Source: Sphingomonas pituitosa NBRC 102491 (lineage in GTDB: Bacteria; Pseudomonadota; Alphaproteobacteria; Sphingomonadales; Sphingomonadaceae). From it: a stretch of DNA of 64,000 nt. This document shows positions 37,152 to 45,121 of the stretch, one piece after another (within the stretch, counting starts at the first letter, position 1; each line of letters opens with the position of its first letter). Position numbers and translations under genes: made by a program. Under the pieces are notes generated by a model, which ran no database searches, was not told the DNA's origin, and saw only the letters and a program-made list of their open reading frames with translations. The DNA lies in assembly GCF_001598435.1 (NCBI RefSeq), contig NZ_BCYY01000001.1, positions 186,001 through 250,000 of the forward strand, read 5' to 3'.

Positions 37152-39014
37152 TCAGAAGCTCTGCCAGTCGTCGTCGGCGCCGCCGTTGCTGCGCACCAAC
37201 GCCGAGACCGCGGCGGCCGGAAGCGGCTTCACGCTGCCGCCATTGAACCGGGCCGGGGCCACGCGCGAGGTCGCCATCGGCATGCCGCCGCCGCTGCCCA
37301 CATTGAAGCGGCTGGCCTGCTCCGAAAGGACGCTGACTTCGCTCGCCAGGTTGCGGGCCGCGGCCGAGGTTTCTTCCACCATCGCGGCATTCTGCTGGGT
37401 CGACTGGTCCATCGAGCCGAGCGCGGCGCTGATCTCGGTGACGGCGGTCGACTGTGCGCTGTTGTCCGATGCCATGTTGCCGAGCAGCTGGTGCACTTCG
37501 CCCACGCCGGTGGAGATATCCGCCAGCGCACCATCGACACGCTGCACGGCCTGCACCGCGGTAACGATGTCGCTCTGCGTCGCGGTGAGCTGGTCGCGAG
37601 CGCGGCCGGCTTCCTCTTCAGCGCGCATCGCCAGCGCCGAGACGAGGTCGGCAACGACCGCGAAGCCGCGGCCCGCTTCACCTGCACGACCTGCTTCCAC
37701 CGCCGCATTCATCGCGAGAACGCGGGTCTGGAACGCGATCTTGTCGAGGCCTTCGATGACGCTGTCGATGCCCTTGGCGCTGTCCGAAACGCGGGTCATC
37801 GCCTGCACTGCTTCGTCCGCGGTGCTGCGGCCGTTATCGACCGTGGCCATCGTGCCGTCGGCGCGCTCCACCGTGCGGCCGGCAGCGGCGGCAGTGGCCT
37901 TCAGGCGCTGGTCCATCTGGGTGACGGCGGCAGCCGTCTCTTCCAGGCTGGCCGCGTTGGCTTCGGTGCGGCGCGCGAGATCCTCGCTCGCCTGCGCGAT
38001 CTCGTTGGAGCCGGTGCGGATCGACGTGGTCGCCTCGATCACCGACGCGATCAGCTCGCGCAGGCTCGACAGAGCGTTGTTGAAGTTGGTCTTGACGACG
38101 CTGTATTCGCCCGGGAATTCGGCGTTGATCTGCGCGGTCAGATTGCCCTGCGCCAGTTCGGCGAGGTGCGAGGAGACGGTCTCGACGACCATCTTCTGCG
38201 TCGCCTCGGCCTTGGCGTTGGCGGCGTCCGAGGCTTCCTTCGCGAGTGCGGCGTCACGGAACACCAGCACGGCACGGGCCATGTCGCCCAGTTCGTCGCC
38301 GCGGGTCGTCGCCGGCACTTCGACATGATTCCGGCCGGCAGCCAGATCCGCCATGGTGCGGGTCAGCTGGCTGATCGGACGCGCGATGATGCTGCTGAGC
38401 ATGACGGCGAGACCGATGGCAATGCCGATCAGCGCGATCGCGCCGATGATCAGCACGGTGGTTGCCGTGCTGATGGCGCTTTCCTGGCGGGTGCCGTTCT
38501 TTTCGATGGCTTCGGCCTGGGCGTCCTTGATCGAGCGCAGCGGCAGCACGGCGGCGGAGACGAGCACTGCCTTGCCGGCGCCGCGAACCTGCGCCTGTGC
38601 TTCCTCGCGCCGGCCCGCCTTCACGTCGGCAATCAGGCGGTCGCCCCACTTCTCGCGCCAGGACAGCGTCTCAGCGCGCGACTTGCGCAGCGCGTCGAGC
38701 AGCGCGGGATCGACCAGCAGCTTCTCGAGCTCGGCAGAGGTCTCGTCATATTCCGTGCGACCTTCGTCATACGACTTCAGGTAGGTCGGATCGGCGGTGA
38801 CCAGGAAGCCGCGCAGCTGGCTGTTCTGGCGCAGCAGCGCCGTTTCGAGCGTCAGCGTCTTCGAGTGGATCTGCTGGCTGAGATTGTTCTGATCGGTCAC
38901 CGAACGGATCATCGAGATGTTCATGAAGAACACGAGCATCACGATCGCCGCCGACGCGCAGATCAGCAGGAACGACAGTGCGAGCTTCCTCGGAATTTTC
39001 ATCGATGCAATCAT
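37152..39014 (-). CDS. Methyl-accepting chemotaxis protein with CHASE3-like sensor
   Basis: A 620-aa receptor. TM1 (LALSFLLICASAAIVMLVFFM), a helical periplasmic domain with the CHASE3-like LETALLRQNSQLRGFLVTADPTYL, TM2 (TTVLIIGAIALIGIAIGLAVML), HAMP, then a signalling domain. The hairpin tip is the same, residue for residue over about 50 aa, as in the chemoreceptor near the left edge. The tail DDDWQSF is again xWxxF. The ATG at MIASMKIPRK is chosen: GGAAAG is 8 bases before it. A mini-ORF upstream ends on this ATG. A helical CHASE3-type domain usually senses indirectly or small ligands; unknown here. Confidence 0.9.
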   Translation of the reverse strand: MIASMKIPRKLALSFLLICASAAIVMLVFFMNISMIRSVTDQNNLSQQIHSKTLTLETALLRQNSQLRGFLVTADPTYLKSYDEGRTEYDETSAELEKLLVDPALLDALRKSRAETLSWREKWGDRLIADVKAGRREEAQAQVRGAGKAVLVSAAVLPLRSIKDAQAEAIEKNGTRQESAISTATTVLIIGAIALIGIAIGLAVMLSSIIARPISQLTRTMADLAAGRNHVEVPATTRGDELGDMARAVLVFRDAALAKEASDAANAKAEATQKMVVETVSSHLAELAQGNLTAQINAEFPGEYSVVKTNFNNALSSLRELIASVIEATTSIRTGSNEIAQASEDLARRTEANAASLEETAAAVTQMDQRLKATAAAAGRTVERADGTMATVDNGRSTADEAVQAMTRVSDSAKGIDSVIEGLDKIAFQTRVLAMNAAVEAGRAGEAGRGFAVVADLVSALAMRAEEEAGRARDQLTATQSDIVTAVQAVQRVDGALADISTGVGEVHQLLGNMASDNSAQSTAVTEISAALGSMDQSTQQNAAMVEETSAAARNLASEVSVLSEQASRFNVGSGGGMPMATSRVAPARFNGGSVKPLPAAAVSALVRSNGGADDDWQSF

Positions 39015-39121
39015 TGCTGGTCTTTCCGATACCTTTTGGCGCGCCCGAACGTGCTGGTGTCGATCGCGGCCTGCGCTGGGGCCGAACCGATCGCCGAAAT
39101 GAAGGGAAGGGAAAGGATCAC
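39011..39121 (-). CDS. Candidate 36-aa leader ORF, signal-peptide-like, coupled to the chemoreceptor
   Basis: A GTG-started ORF of 36 codons in the chemoreceptor leader. It encodes a hydrophobic stretch ending APAQA (ILSLPFISAIGSAPAQA), like a cleavable signal peptide, then a basic tail AIDTSTFGRAKRYRKDQQ. Its TGA overlaps the chemoreceptor ATG, and its GTG overlaps the stop of the preceding mini-ORF (GTGA). About 75% of third positions are G or C. No family known; it could be a chance ORF or a coupling leader. Confidence 0.3.
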   Translation of the reverse strand: MILSLPFISAIGSAPAQAAIDTSTFGRAKRYRKDQQ

Positions 39122-39210
39122 GCGCGTCCCGGGACTGCTGCCAGCCGCAGGACCATGGCGGCGGAAAGAGCCGCCGAGCTGCTGGCAATGGCAAGAAACC
39201 GATGACTCAT
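39118..39210 (-). CDS. Candidate 30-aa hydrophobic leader ORF
   Basis: ATG-started, 30 codons: MSHRFLAIASSSAALSAAMV followed by LRLAAVPGRA. GGGAA lies 5 bases before the ATG. It ends within 4 nt of the next mini-ORF. The two together look like a single small exported protein split by a one-base shift, or two coupled leader peptides. Unrecognised. Confidence 0.28.
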   Translation of the reverse strand: MSHRFLAIASSSAALSAAMVLRLAAVPGRA

Positions 39211-39249
39211 GCGTATTCCCAATCCCGTTCCCGGTCTGTGGTTCATCGC

Positions 39250-39255
39250 ATTATA
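39250..39255 (-). promoter_or_regulatory. Possible -10 box of the chemoreceptor leader
   Basis: A perfect TATAAT on the reverse strand in an otherwise GC-rich region, about 235 bases before the chemoreceptor ATG and about 40 before the first mini-ORF. No good -35 at 16-18 bases is seen (GTGACC at 20). Confidence 0.35.
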
Positions 39256-39482
39256 GGAACGATCTCTTACCGATCGGTCACCGGGCGCAGAAACAAATCC
39301 CCCGTAGAACCGCGTAAAGGGCTACGGGAAAACACCAGCTTCAGCATGCAACCGGCGGCATCAAGGGGCGCCGATGTCCGGTAGACCTTCGCGCTAAGAC
39401 GATAACGAAGGGGGTTGTACGTAGCGGCGCAGACGTTCTGCGCGCCATCGCACCGCGCTTCTGCCGCGCGGCGCGGAACAGC

Positions 39483-39514
39483 CAGCGTGGCAGCGGTCTC
39501 GCCGCCCCACGCTG
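39483..39514 (-). terminator. Hairpin after the 77-aa membrane protein gene
   Basis: CAGCGTGG pairs with CCACGCTG, with an inner GCGG/CCGC pairing, 19 bases beyond the stop codon. No T-run follows. A further GCGCAGA-CGT-TCTGCGC dyad lies at 39427-39443, and a CCCGTAG/CTACGGG repeat at 39301-39328. The rest of the 39015-39532 gap is filled by the two mini-ORFs and their leader. Confidence 0.4.
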
Positions 39515-39532
39515 CCAGACCGGATCGACAGG

Positions 39533-39766
39533 TTACTTGCGGTCCTTGCGACCGCCCTTCCAGTAAAGCAGCCCCGCGACGATCGCCGCCGAGCCGATGC
39601 CGATCGCGGCGCCCATGCCGATCTGGCGCGTGCTCGGCCCGCGCCGCCGCGCGGCGTCGGCCATCTCCTTGGCGACGGCCAGAGCCTCCCCTTCCCCTCC
39701 ATGCGGCGCTTCGGCAATGGGATAGGGCGACTGCGATTCAGCGGGCACAGGCGGTTTCTTGCTCAT
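39533..39766 (-). CDS. Small single-helix membrane protein, 77 aa
   Basis: A 77-aa protein MSKKPPVPAESQSPYPIAEA..., Pro-rich at the start, with one membrane helix (GAAIGIGSAAIVAGLLYW) and a basic end (KGGRKDRK). AAGGA lies 5 bases before the ATG. The sequence suggests an inner-membrane protein with a cytoplasmic basic tail; no domain is known. It is transcribed away from the aminotransferase gene, and the 99-base gap between them must hold both promoters. Confidence 0.65.
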   Translation of the reverse strand: MSKKPPVPAESQSPYPIAEAPHGGEGEALAVAKEMADAARRRGPSTRQIGMGAAIGIGSAAIVAGLLYWKGGRKDRK

Positions 39767-39865
39767 CTTCTTCCTTCGACACACGCGGTCATCAACCGCC
39801 CTCACCATGCGGCGATTGCCCCTTGGCTTGCAAGGCGCATCCATCCTCCGCATTAGCGGTATGCG

Positions 39866-41020
39866 ATGAACCCGATCTATTCTTCGATGGGCACCACCAT
39901 CTTCGAAGCCATGTCCGCGCGCGCGCGGGCGAACGGCGCGATCAACCTCGGCCAGGGTTTTGCCGACGGCCGCGGGCCGGAGGCAGTGCTTGCGGCAGCA
40001 GCGGATGCCGTGCTGCAAAAGTCGAACCAATATCCGCCGATGGCAGGCCTGCCGGAGCTCCGCCAGGCGGTGGCGGACCATTATGCCCGGCACCAAGGAC
40101 TGAACCTCGCCGCCGAGGAAGTGATCGTCACCTCGGGCGCCACCGAAGCGCTTGCCGCGACGCTGCTCGCGCTGATCGAGCCTGGCGACGAAGTGCTGTG
40201 CTTCCAGCCGCTCTACGACGCCTATGTACCGCTGATCCGCCGCGCAGGCGGCATACCGCGCTTCGTCCGGCTCAGCCCGCCCGAATGGCGGATCGAGCGC
40301 GCCGCGCTGGAGGCGGCGGTGACGGCGAAGATCCGGCTGATCCTGCTCAACAACCCGCTCAACCCCGCCGCCACGATGACCAGCGCCGAGGATCTCGCGA
40401 TGCTCGCCGATTTCTGCGTGGCGCACGACCTCGTCGCCATCTGCGACGAGGTTTGGGAGCATGTCACCTTCGACGGTTTGCGCCATCTGCCGCTGATCGG
40501 CTTCCCCGGCATGCGCGAGCGCACCGTCAAGATCGGCAGCGCAGGCAAGATCTTCGCGCTCACCGGTTTCAAGGTCGGCTGGATGTGCGCGGCGCCGGCC
40601 ATCGCCCGCGTAGTGGCCAAGGCACACCAGTTCCTTACTTTCACCACCCCGCCCAACCTGCAATGGGCGGTGGCCGAGGGACTGGCGACGCAGGATGGCT
40701 GGGTGCAGGACGCCCGTCACCGCTTCCAGGCAGGCCGCGACCGGCTCGCCACCGGCCTGCGCGCCGCAGGCTTCGCGGTACTGCCGAGCGCCGCCACCTA
40801 CTTCCTCTCGGTCGACCTCGCCGCTTCGGGCCTGGCGATGGACGACGTCACCTTCAGCGAGCGTCTGGTGGATGAAGCGAAGGTCGCGACGATCCCCGTG
40901 TCCGCCTTCTACGCCGAGGACCCGGTGACCAACGTGGTCCGCTTCTGCTTCGTCAAGGAAGACGCGGTGCTCGACGAGGCAATCGTGCGGGTGAAGGCGT
41001 GGCGCGAGCGCGTGGCCTGA
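39866..41020 (+). CDS. mtnE: Class I/II aminotransferase, probable methionine aminotransferase
   Basis: A 384-aa PLP enzyme of the YbdL/kynurenine-aminotransferase group: INLGQGFADGRGPEAVL, NQYPPMAGLPELRQAVA, VTSGATEALAATLLA, LNNPLNPAATM, and Lys228 in GSAGKIFALTGFKVGW. YbdL-type enzymes prefer methionine and its keto acid. Convergent with mtnA, 4 bases apart, next to four methionine-salvage genes; the last step of that pathway is transamination of 4-methylthio-2-oxobutanoate to methionine. The gene symbol is inferred from this context; activity on other amino acids is possible. Confidence 0.75.
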   Translation: MNPIYSSMGTTIFEAMSARARANGAINLGQGFADGRGPEAVLAAAADAVLQKSNQYPPMAGLPELRQAVADHYARHQGLNLAAEEVIVTSGATEALAATLLALIEPGDEVLCFQPLYDAYVPLIRRAGGIPRFVRLSPPEWRIERAALEAAVTAKIRLILLNNPLNPAATMTSAEDLAMLADFCVAHDLVAICDEVWEHVTFDGLRHLPLIGFPGMRERTVKIGSAGKIFALTGFKVGWMCAAPAIARVVAKAHQFLTFTTPPNLQWAVAEGLATQDGWVQDARHRFQAGRDRLATGLRAAGFAVLPSAATYFLSVDLAASGLAMDDVTFSERLVDEAKVATIPVSAFYAEDPVTNVVRFCFVKEDAVLDEAIVRVKAWRERVA

Positions 41021-41024
41021 CGCT

Positions 41025-42071
41025 TCAGATGCAGTCGAGCACCCCGCGCTCGGTGATGTAGCCCGTGACCAGCCGCGCCGGCGTCACGTCGAACGCGGGG
41101 TTGAGCGCGGGCGAATCCGTCACTCGGATCGTCGCGAGGCGGCCGGTCTCGTCCGGCCCCGTCAGCCGCGTCACTTCCTCGGCCGCGCGCGCCTCGATCG
41201 GGATGTCGGCGCCGCTCGTGGTCGCCGGATCGAAGGTCGTGTTGGGCAGCGCGACATAGAAGGGCACGCCATTGTCGCGCGCCGCCAGCGCCTTGAGATA
41301 GGTGCCAATCTTGTTGCAGACGTCGCCATTGGCGGTCACCCGGTCGGTCCCGACGATCACCGCGTCCACCTGGCCCTGCATCATCAACAACCCGCCGGCA
41401 TTGTCGGCTATCACGGTGTGCGGCACGCCGTGGTTGCGCAGTTCGAACGCGGTTAGGAGGGCGCCCTGGTTGCGGGGGCGGGTCTCGTCTACCCAGACGT
41501 GGATCGGAATGCCCCCGTCATGGGCGAGGTAGATGGGTGCGGTGGCGGTGCCATAGTCCACCGTCGCCAGCCAGCCGGCGTTGCAGTGGGTGAGGATGTT
41601 GAGCGGCCGCCCCGGGTTTTGCGCGTGCAGGTCGCGCAGCAACGCCAGGCCATGCTCGCCGATCGCACGGCAGAGCGCCGCATCCTCGTCGCAGATCGCA
41701 TCGGCGCGGGCGAAGGCAGCGTCGGCACGCGACGCCTCCGGCAGGTCCTGGACGGCAGCGCGCACCTGATCGAGCGCCCAGCGCAGGTTGATCGCGGTGG
41801 GCCGGGTCTCGAGCAGCGTCGCATAGGCCGCATCGAGCGCCGCATCGCCCGCATCCGCCGCCAGCGCCATGGCGAGCCCATAGGCAGCCGTCGCGCCGAT
41901 CATCGGCGCACCGCGGGTCCACATCTCGCGAATGGCGACCGCTGCGGCATCCAGATCGCGCAGTTCGACCCAGCGGATTTCCCACGGAAGCTGCCGCTGG
42001 TCGAGAATGCGGATCCCCTGCCCATCGGCGGTACGGGCGATCGAGCGGGTGGGCCGGCCTTCGAGGATCAC
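41025..42071 (-). CDS. mtnA: S-methyl-5-thioribose-1-phosphate isomerase
   Basis: A 348-aa enzyme related to eIF2B that converts methylthioribose-1-phosphate to methylthioribulose-1-phosphate. [18 protein letters not shown], the cysteine in [27 protein letters not shown] and the aspartate in [19 protein letters not shown] are diagnostic. ALPNTTFD and the ending [20 protein letters not shown] also fit. It is the last gene of the mtnB-mtnD-mtnC-mtnA operon, its ATG overlapping the mtnC stop by 4 nt. Confidence 0.95.
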   Translation of the reverse strand: MILEGRPTRSIARTADGQGIRILDQRQLPWEIRWVELRDLDAAAVAIREMWTRGAPMIGATAAYGLAMALAADAGDAALDAAYATLLETRPTAINLRWALDQVRAAVQDLPEASRADAAFARADAICDEDAALCRAIGEHGLALLRDLHAQNPGRPLNILTHCNAGWLATVDYGTATAPIYLAHDGGIPIHVWVDETRPRNQGALLTAFELRNHGVPHTVIADNAGGLLMMQGQVDAVIVGTDRVTANGDVCNKIGTYLKALAARDNGVPFYVALPNTTFDPATTSGADIPIEARAAEEVTRLTGPDETGRLATIRVTDSPALNPAFDVTPARLVTGYITERGVLDCI

Positions 42072-42700
42072 AGGCGAATCTCCGCGAGCGAGTGAATGTC
42101 GGCAGGTCCGCCCTTGCGATCGATCAGCAGGGCGCCCAGCCCTGCCGCGCGCGCCGCATCAACCTCTGCCCGGACATCCGATACGAACAGGATTTCCTTG
42201 GCATCGAAACCGGTTGCGGCCGATATCTTGGCATAGCTGTCAGCTTCGCGCTTCGGACCCGTGGTGGTGTCGAAATAGCCGGAGAGCATCGGGGTAAGGT
42301 CGCCGGCCACCGAGTGGCCGAAGATCAGCTTCTGCGCCGCCACCGATCCCGAGGAATAGATGTAGATCGCCACCCCGGCGGTATACCAGCGATGCAGCGC
42401 CTCCGGCGTGTCGGGATAGACATGGCCCTGCAGCGTACCATCCGCATAGCCCCGCGCCCACACGAGCCCCTGCAGCGTCTTGAGCGGGGTGGCCTTGCGA
42501 TCCTCGGCGATCCAGTCGAGCAATGTCGCCACCTTGTCCTCGCCCGGCACATCGGCGAGGATCGGCGCCACCGCCTCCGAATGATCCGCAATATAGTCAG
42601 CCAAGTGATTGGCTGCATAAGGAAAAAGCACATCAGCCACGAACGCGATGCTGCTTGTGGTCCCCTCGATGTCGAGCAGGACGGCCTTGGGCTGGGTCAT
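42068..42700 (-). CDS. mtnC: Acireductone synthase (enolase-phosphatase)
   Basis: A 210-aa HAD-type enzyme that enolises and dephosphorylates diketo-methylthiopentyl phosphate. HAD motif [15 protein letters not shown] (the aspartate-E-GTT form is typical of this family), [18 protein letters not shown] (motif II) and [15 protein letters not shown] (motif IV). It lies 21 bases after mtnD and overlaps mtnA by 4 nt. Confidence 0.95.
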   Translation of the reverse strand: MTQPKAVLLDIEGTTSSIAFVADVLFPYAANHLADYIADHSEAVAPILADVPGEDKVATLLDWIAEDRKATPLKTLQGLVWARGYADGTLQGHVYPDTPEALHRWYTAGVAIYIYSSGSVAAQKLIFGHSVAGDLTPMLSGYFDTTTGPKREADSYAKISAATGFDAKEILFVSDVRAEVDAARAAGLGALLIDRKGGPADIHSLAEIRL

Positions 42701-42721
42701 GGTGTCTCTCGGTGCGCCGCG

Positions 42722-43270
42722 TCAGGCGGTGACGGGCTCGTGGCGCGGAAAGCGATCGGCGATGGTGTCGCCGGTGAACTGCGCGATCCAGCCGTCCGGG
42801 TTGGTGAAGAGCCGAATCGCGGTGAAGCGCGGGCGCGGCCCCATGTCGAACCAGTGGGGCGTGCCGGCCGGCACCGAGATCAGGTCGCCTGCACAACAAA
42901 GAACAGCATAGACGCGATCATTAAGATGCAGTGTGAAGAGCCCCTCCCCTTCTACGAAGAAGCGCACCTCATCCTCGGCATGGCGATGTTCCGACAGGAA
43001 TTTGGTTCGCAGCGCCTCCTTTTCGGGATGATCGGGGACCATCCGGATCACGTCGACCGAGCCATAGCCCTGCTCGGCCTTCAGCCGCGCCACTTCCGGC
43101 GCGAAGGCGGCAAGCACGGCGTCCTGATCGGCATCGGCGGCGATCGCACGCGACGGCCAGCGTTCGAAGCGCACGCCGCGCATCGCCAGCTCCTCGGCGA
43201 TCGTGATCGGGTCGGCGGTTTCGAGCAGCGGCGTCGCGCCGTTCTCGGCGAAGATACGAAGTCTGCTCAT
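42722..43270 (-). CDS. mtnD: Acireductone dioxygenase
   Basis: A 182-aa cupin (ARD) that cleaves acireductone to 4-methylthio-2-oxobutanoate and formate. The metal ligands are in HRHAEDEVRFFVEGEG (two His, Glu) and TPHWFDMG (His). The start MSRLRIFAENG is chosen because its ATG overlaps the mtnB stop (ATGA); an ATG 18 codons earlier lies inside mtnB. The metal (Fe or Ni) decides the product; this cannot be told from sequence. Confidence 0.95.
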   Translation of the reverse strand: MSRLRIFAENGATPLLETADPITIAEELAMRGVRFERWPSRAIAADADQDAVLAAFAPEVARLKAEQGYGSVDVIRMVPDHPEKEALRTKFLSEHRHAEDEVRFFVEGEGLFTLHLNDRVYAVLCCAGDLISVPAGTPHWFDMGPRPRFTAIRLFTNPDGWIAQFTGDTIADRFPRHEPVTA

Positions 43271-43893
43271 CGTGCCCATGCCTGCCTGAAACCGGCTTCG
43301 GCGAGCTCGGCGGCGATCATCCATTCGGTCGCCTCCAGCACGCGCTCGGCCTCGTCCACATCCTTGCCCCAGGCATAGAGCCCGTGGCTGCGGATCAGAT
43401 ACGCCGGAATGGCCCCGGGCGCCAGCAGCGCCGGGCGGATCGCGGCTTCGATGACCGCCATGTCCTGGCTGTTCTCGACGATCGGCAGTTGCACTTCGGC
43501 TTGATGCGTCGCGTGGCCGGGATAGGCCTTGAGCATCTCGTGCCCGGCCAGCGTCCAGGCGGCGGCATCGGTCGCGCGGCTGAGCCCCACCGCCTGCGGC
43601 GAATGGCCATGCAGCACCGCCCCCACTTCCGGGAACAGGCGGTAGATCGCCAGATGGAGGTCGGTTTCGGCCGAAGGCTTGCCCGCGGTGAGCGGTTGCC
43701 CGTCCAGGTCCACCCGCATGATGCCGTCGCCGGCCAGCCGCCCCTTGTGCCGGCCCGAGACGGTCAGCGCGATGCTGCCATCGTCCAGCCGCGCCGAATA
43801 GTTGCCGGACGTGGCAGGCGCCCAGCCGCGCGCGTCGAGGCGCCTGCCGGCCTCGATCAGCGCCGCGACGGCCTGTTCATAGGACATGGTCAT
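43267..43893 (-). CDS. mtnB: Methylthioribulose-1-phosphate dehydratase
   Basis: A 208-aa class II aldolase-fold enzyme. Key blocks: RGWAPATSGNYSARL, VSGRHKGRL, KPSAETDLHLAIYRLFPEVGAVLHGHSPQAV (Zn His), and SHGLYAWGKDVDEAERVLEATEW. GAGG is 7 bases before the chosen ATG. First gene of the reverse-strand salvage operon. The 230 bases upstream show no clear riboswitch motif. Confidence 0.93.
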   Translation of the reverse strand: MTMSYEQAVAALIEAGRRLDARGWAPATSGNYSARLDDGSIALTVSGRHKGRLAGDGIMRVDLDGQPLTAGKPSAETDLHLAIYRLFPEVGAVLHGHSPQAVGLSRATDAAAWTLAGHEMLKAYPGHATHQAEVQLPIVENSQDMAVIEAAIRPALLAPGAIPAYLIRSHGLYAWGKDVDEAERVLEATEWMIAAELAEAGFRQAWAR

Positions 43894-44157
43894 GCGCGCG
43901 CCTCTAGCGCTTCGCACGCCGCGCGCGACACCAAATTTTTCCGCATGGCAGAGAAGCAAAGGATGTGCCCTGCACCGCCCCCGCGATTCGCAATCGTGAA
44001 GACCGCCCGTCCCGAAACGACATGACACCTCGGCGAACCGGGCAGCAGGTGCGCCGAAACGCACCATAACCGGGCAGAACCGGGACCATCGTTAACGCTG
44101 CTTCTGCTATACGGTTTCCGGGCAATGACAGAAATTTGCGGGCGCAGAACAAAGATC

Positions 44158-44877
44158 ATGGATTCGAACGCTTCGGTACAATCGCGTCGAGCTTTGCTTA
44201 AATCGGCGCTGGTAATGGCGAGTGGCGCGGCCGTTTCGGCCTGCGCCTCACGCACGATCGGGACCACGCTGGCCGCCGCGCCGCCGCCACCGCGCATTCA
44301 GCCTGCCCCGGTCGCCTCGCTGACCCCGGCACCGAAGGTTGCCGCCCAGGCGCGGATCGTGCCGGCAGGCATCCGACCCGAACTGTTCAAGCGCGCGACT
44401 GCGGCGCTGGATCGCCACTCCATGCATGTCGACACGCATGACCGGATCGCCATCGCCGACTTCTCGCTGCCCTCGTCGCAGCCGCGCTTCTTCCTGGTCA
44501 ACATGGGCACCGGCGAAGTCGAGCCGCTGCTCGTCGCGCACGGCATCGGCTCCGATCCCGGGCATACGGGCGTGCTCCAGCGCTTCTCGAACCAGATCAA
44601 CTCGGAGGCGACCTGCGAGGGCGCGTTCCTCACCGCCGATTATTATGTCGGCAAGCATGGGGATTCGCAGCGCCTGATCGGACTGGATCCCACCAACAAC
44701 AACGCGCTTGCCCGCGCCATCGTGGTCCACTCGGCCTGGTACGCCAACCCGGACATGGTTTCCAAGCACGGCAAGCTGGGCCGCAGCCAGGGCTGCTTCG
44801 CGGTCGGCGAACGGCAGCTGGCCAAGGTGTTCGACCGCCTCGGCCCCGGCCGCCTGATCTACGCGACCAAGGCGTAA
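44158..44877 (+). CDS. Murein L,D-transpeptidase catalytic domain family lipoprotein
   Basis: A protein of about 239 aa with a YkuD-related catalytic region: [16 protein letters not shown] (His) and [16 protein letters not shown] (Cys), like the HxxxY...GRSxGCxAV pattern. The N-terminus has a twin-arginine-like motif [10 protein letters not shown], a hydrophobic stretch and a lipobox AVSAC. It may be Tat-exported and lipid-anchored. An alternative ATG lies 11 codons upstream (44125); the inner one gives a more usual leader. The role would be peptidoglycan or lipoprotein crosslinking; no partner. Confidence 0.75.
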   Translation: MDSNASVQSRRALLKSALVMASGAAVSACASRTIGTTLAAAPPPPRIQPAPVASLTPAPKVAAQARIVPAGIRPELFKRATAALDRHSMHVDTHDRIAIADFSLPSSQPRFFLVNMGTGEVEPLLVAHGIGSDPGHTGVLQRFSNQINSEATCEGAFLTADYYVGKHGDSQRLIGLDPTNNNALARAIVVHSAWYANPDMVSKHGKLGRSQGCFAVGERQLAKVFDRLGPGRLIYATKA

Positions 44878-44903
44878 ACGCGCCTTAGTCCGCCCCTCCT
44901 GGG

Positions 44904-44967
44904 AGCGTCAGGTGGACCGCGCCCCGCGCGGTTCAGGTCATGCCGGGGGCATGACCGACCTGACGCT
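44904..44967 (+). ncRNA. Candidate three-way-junction RNA upstream of nadE
   Basis: AGCGTCAGGT pairs perfectly with ACCTGACGCT (10 bp) and encloses two perfect hairpins: ACCGCG-CGCGGT (6 bp, 5-base loop) and GGTCATGC-GCATGACC (8 bp, 5-base loop). Junction strands are GG, TCA and G. Further pairings follow up to about 45026 (GGGGTG with CACCCC, GGCGG with CCGCC). It starts 26 bases after the L,D-transpeptidase stop and 155 before the nadE start. It has no T-run. It may be a cis-regulatory RNA of nadE, a terminator for the upstream gene, or a palindromic element. The class is unknown to me. Confidence 0.4.
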
Positions 44968-45121
44968 GGGTTGGGGTGTGGCCGTAGCGCACCGACACGG
45001 GCGGAGATCCCGGATCCCGCCACCCCGCCCCTCCGTCCAGGAGGAGGAGCTTGACGGTTTCCCCGGATACATCGGGCCCTCTCGGGGTTGGCAGGCCATG
45101 GTCCTCGACATAGGAACAGGC

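Noticed and set aside
37152..39194. Chemoreceptor starting 60 codons upstream
   Set aside because: The extension is Arg/Pro-rich without domain; the inner ATG has GGAAAG at good spacing and yields a normal first membrane helix.
39301..39328. Intrinsic terminator from the CCCGTAG/CTACGGG repeat
   Set aside because: Long 14-base loop, no T-run in the right place and more than 200 bases from any stop codon on either strand.
43894..44157. SAM or SAH riboswitch before the methionine-salvage operon
   Set aside because: No SAM-I, SAM-II or SAH core motif could be found in the 264 bases on the reverse strand.
44950..44990. TPP riboswitch before nadE, suggested by ACCTGACGCTGGG
   Set aside because: The CTGAGA element and the following conserved blocks are missing, and the gene is unrelated to thiamine.
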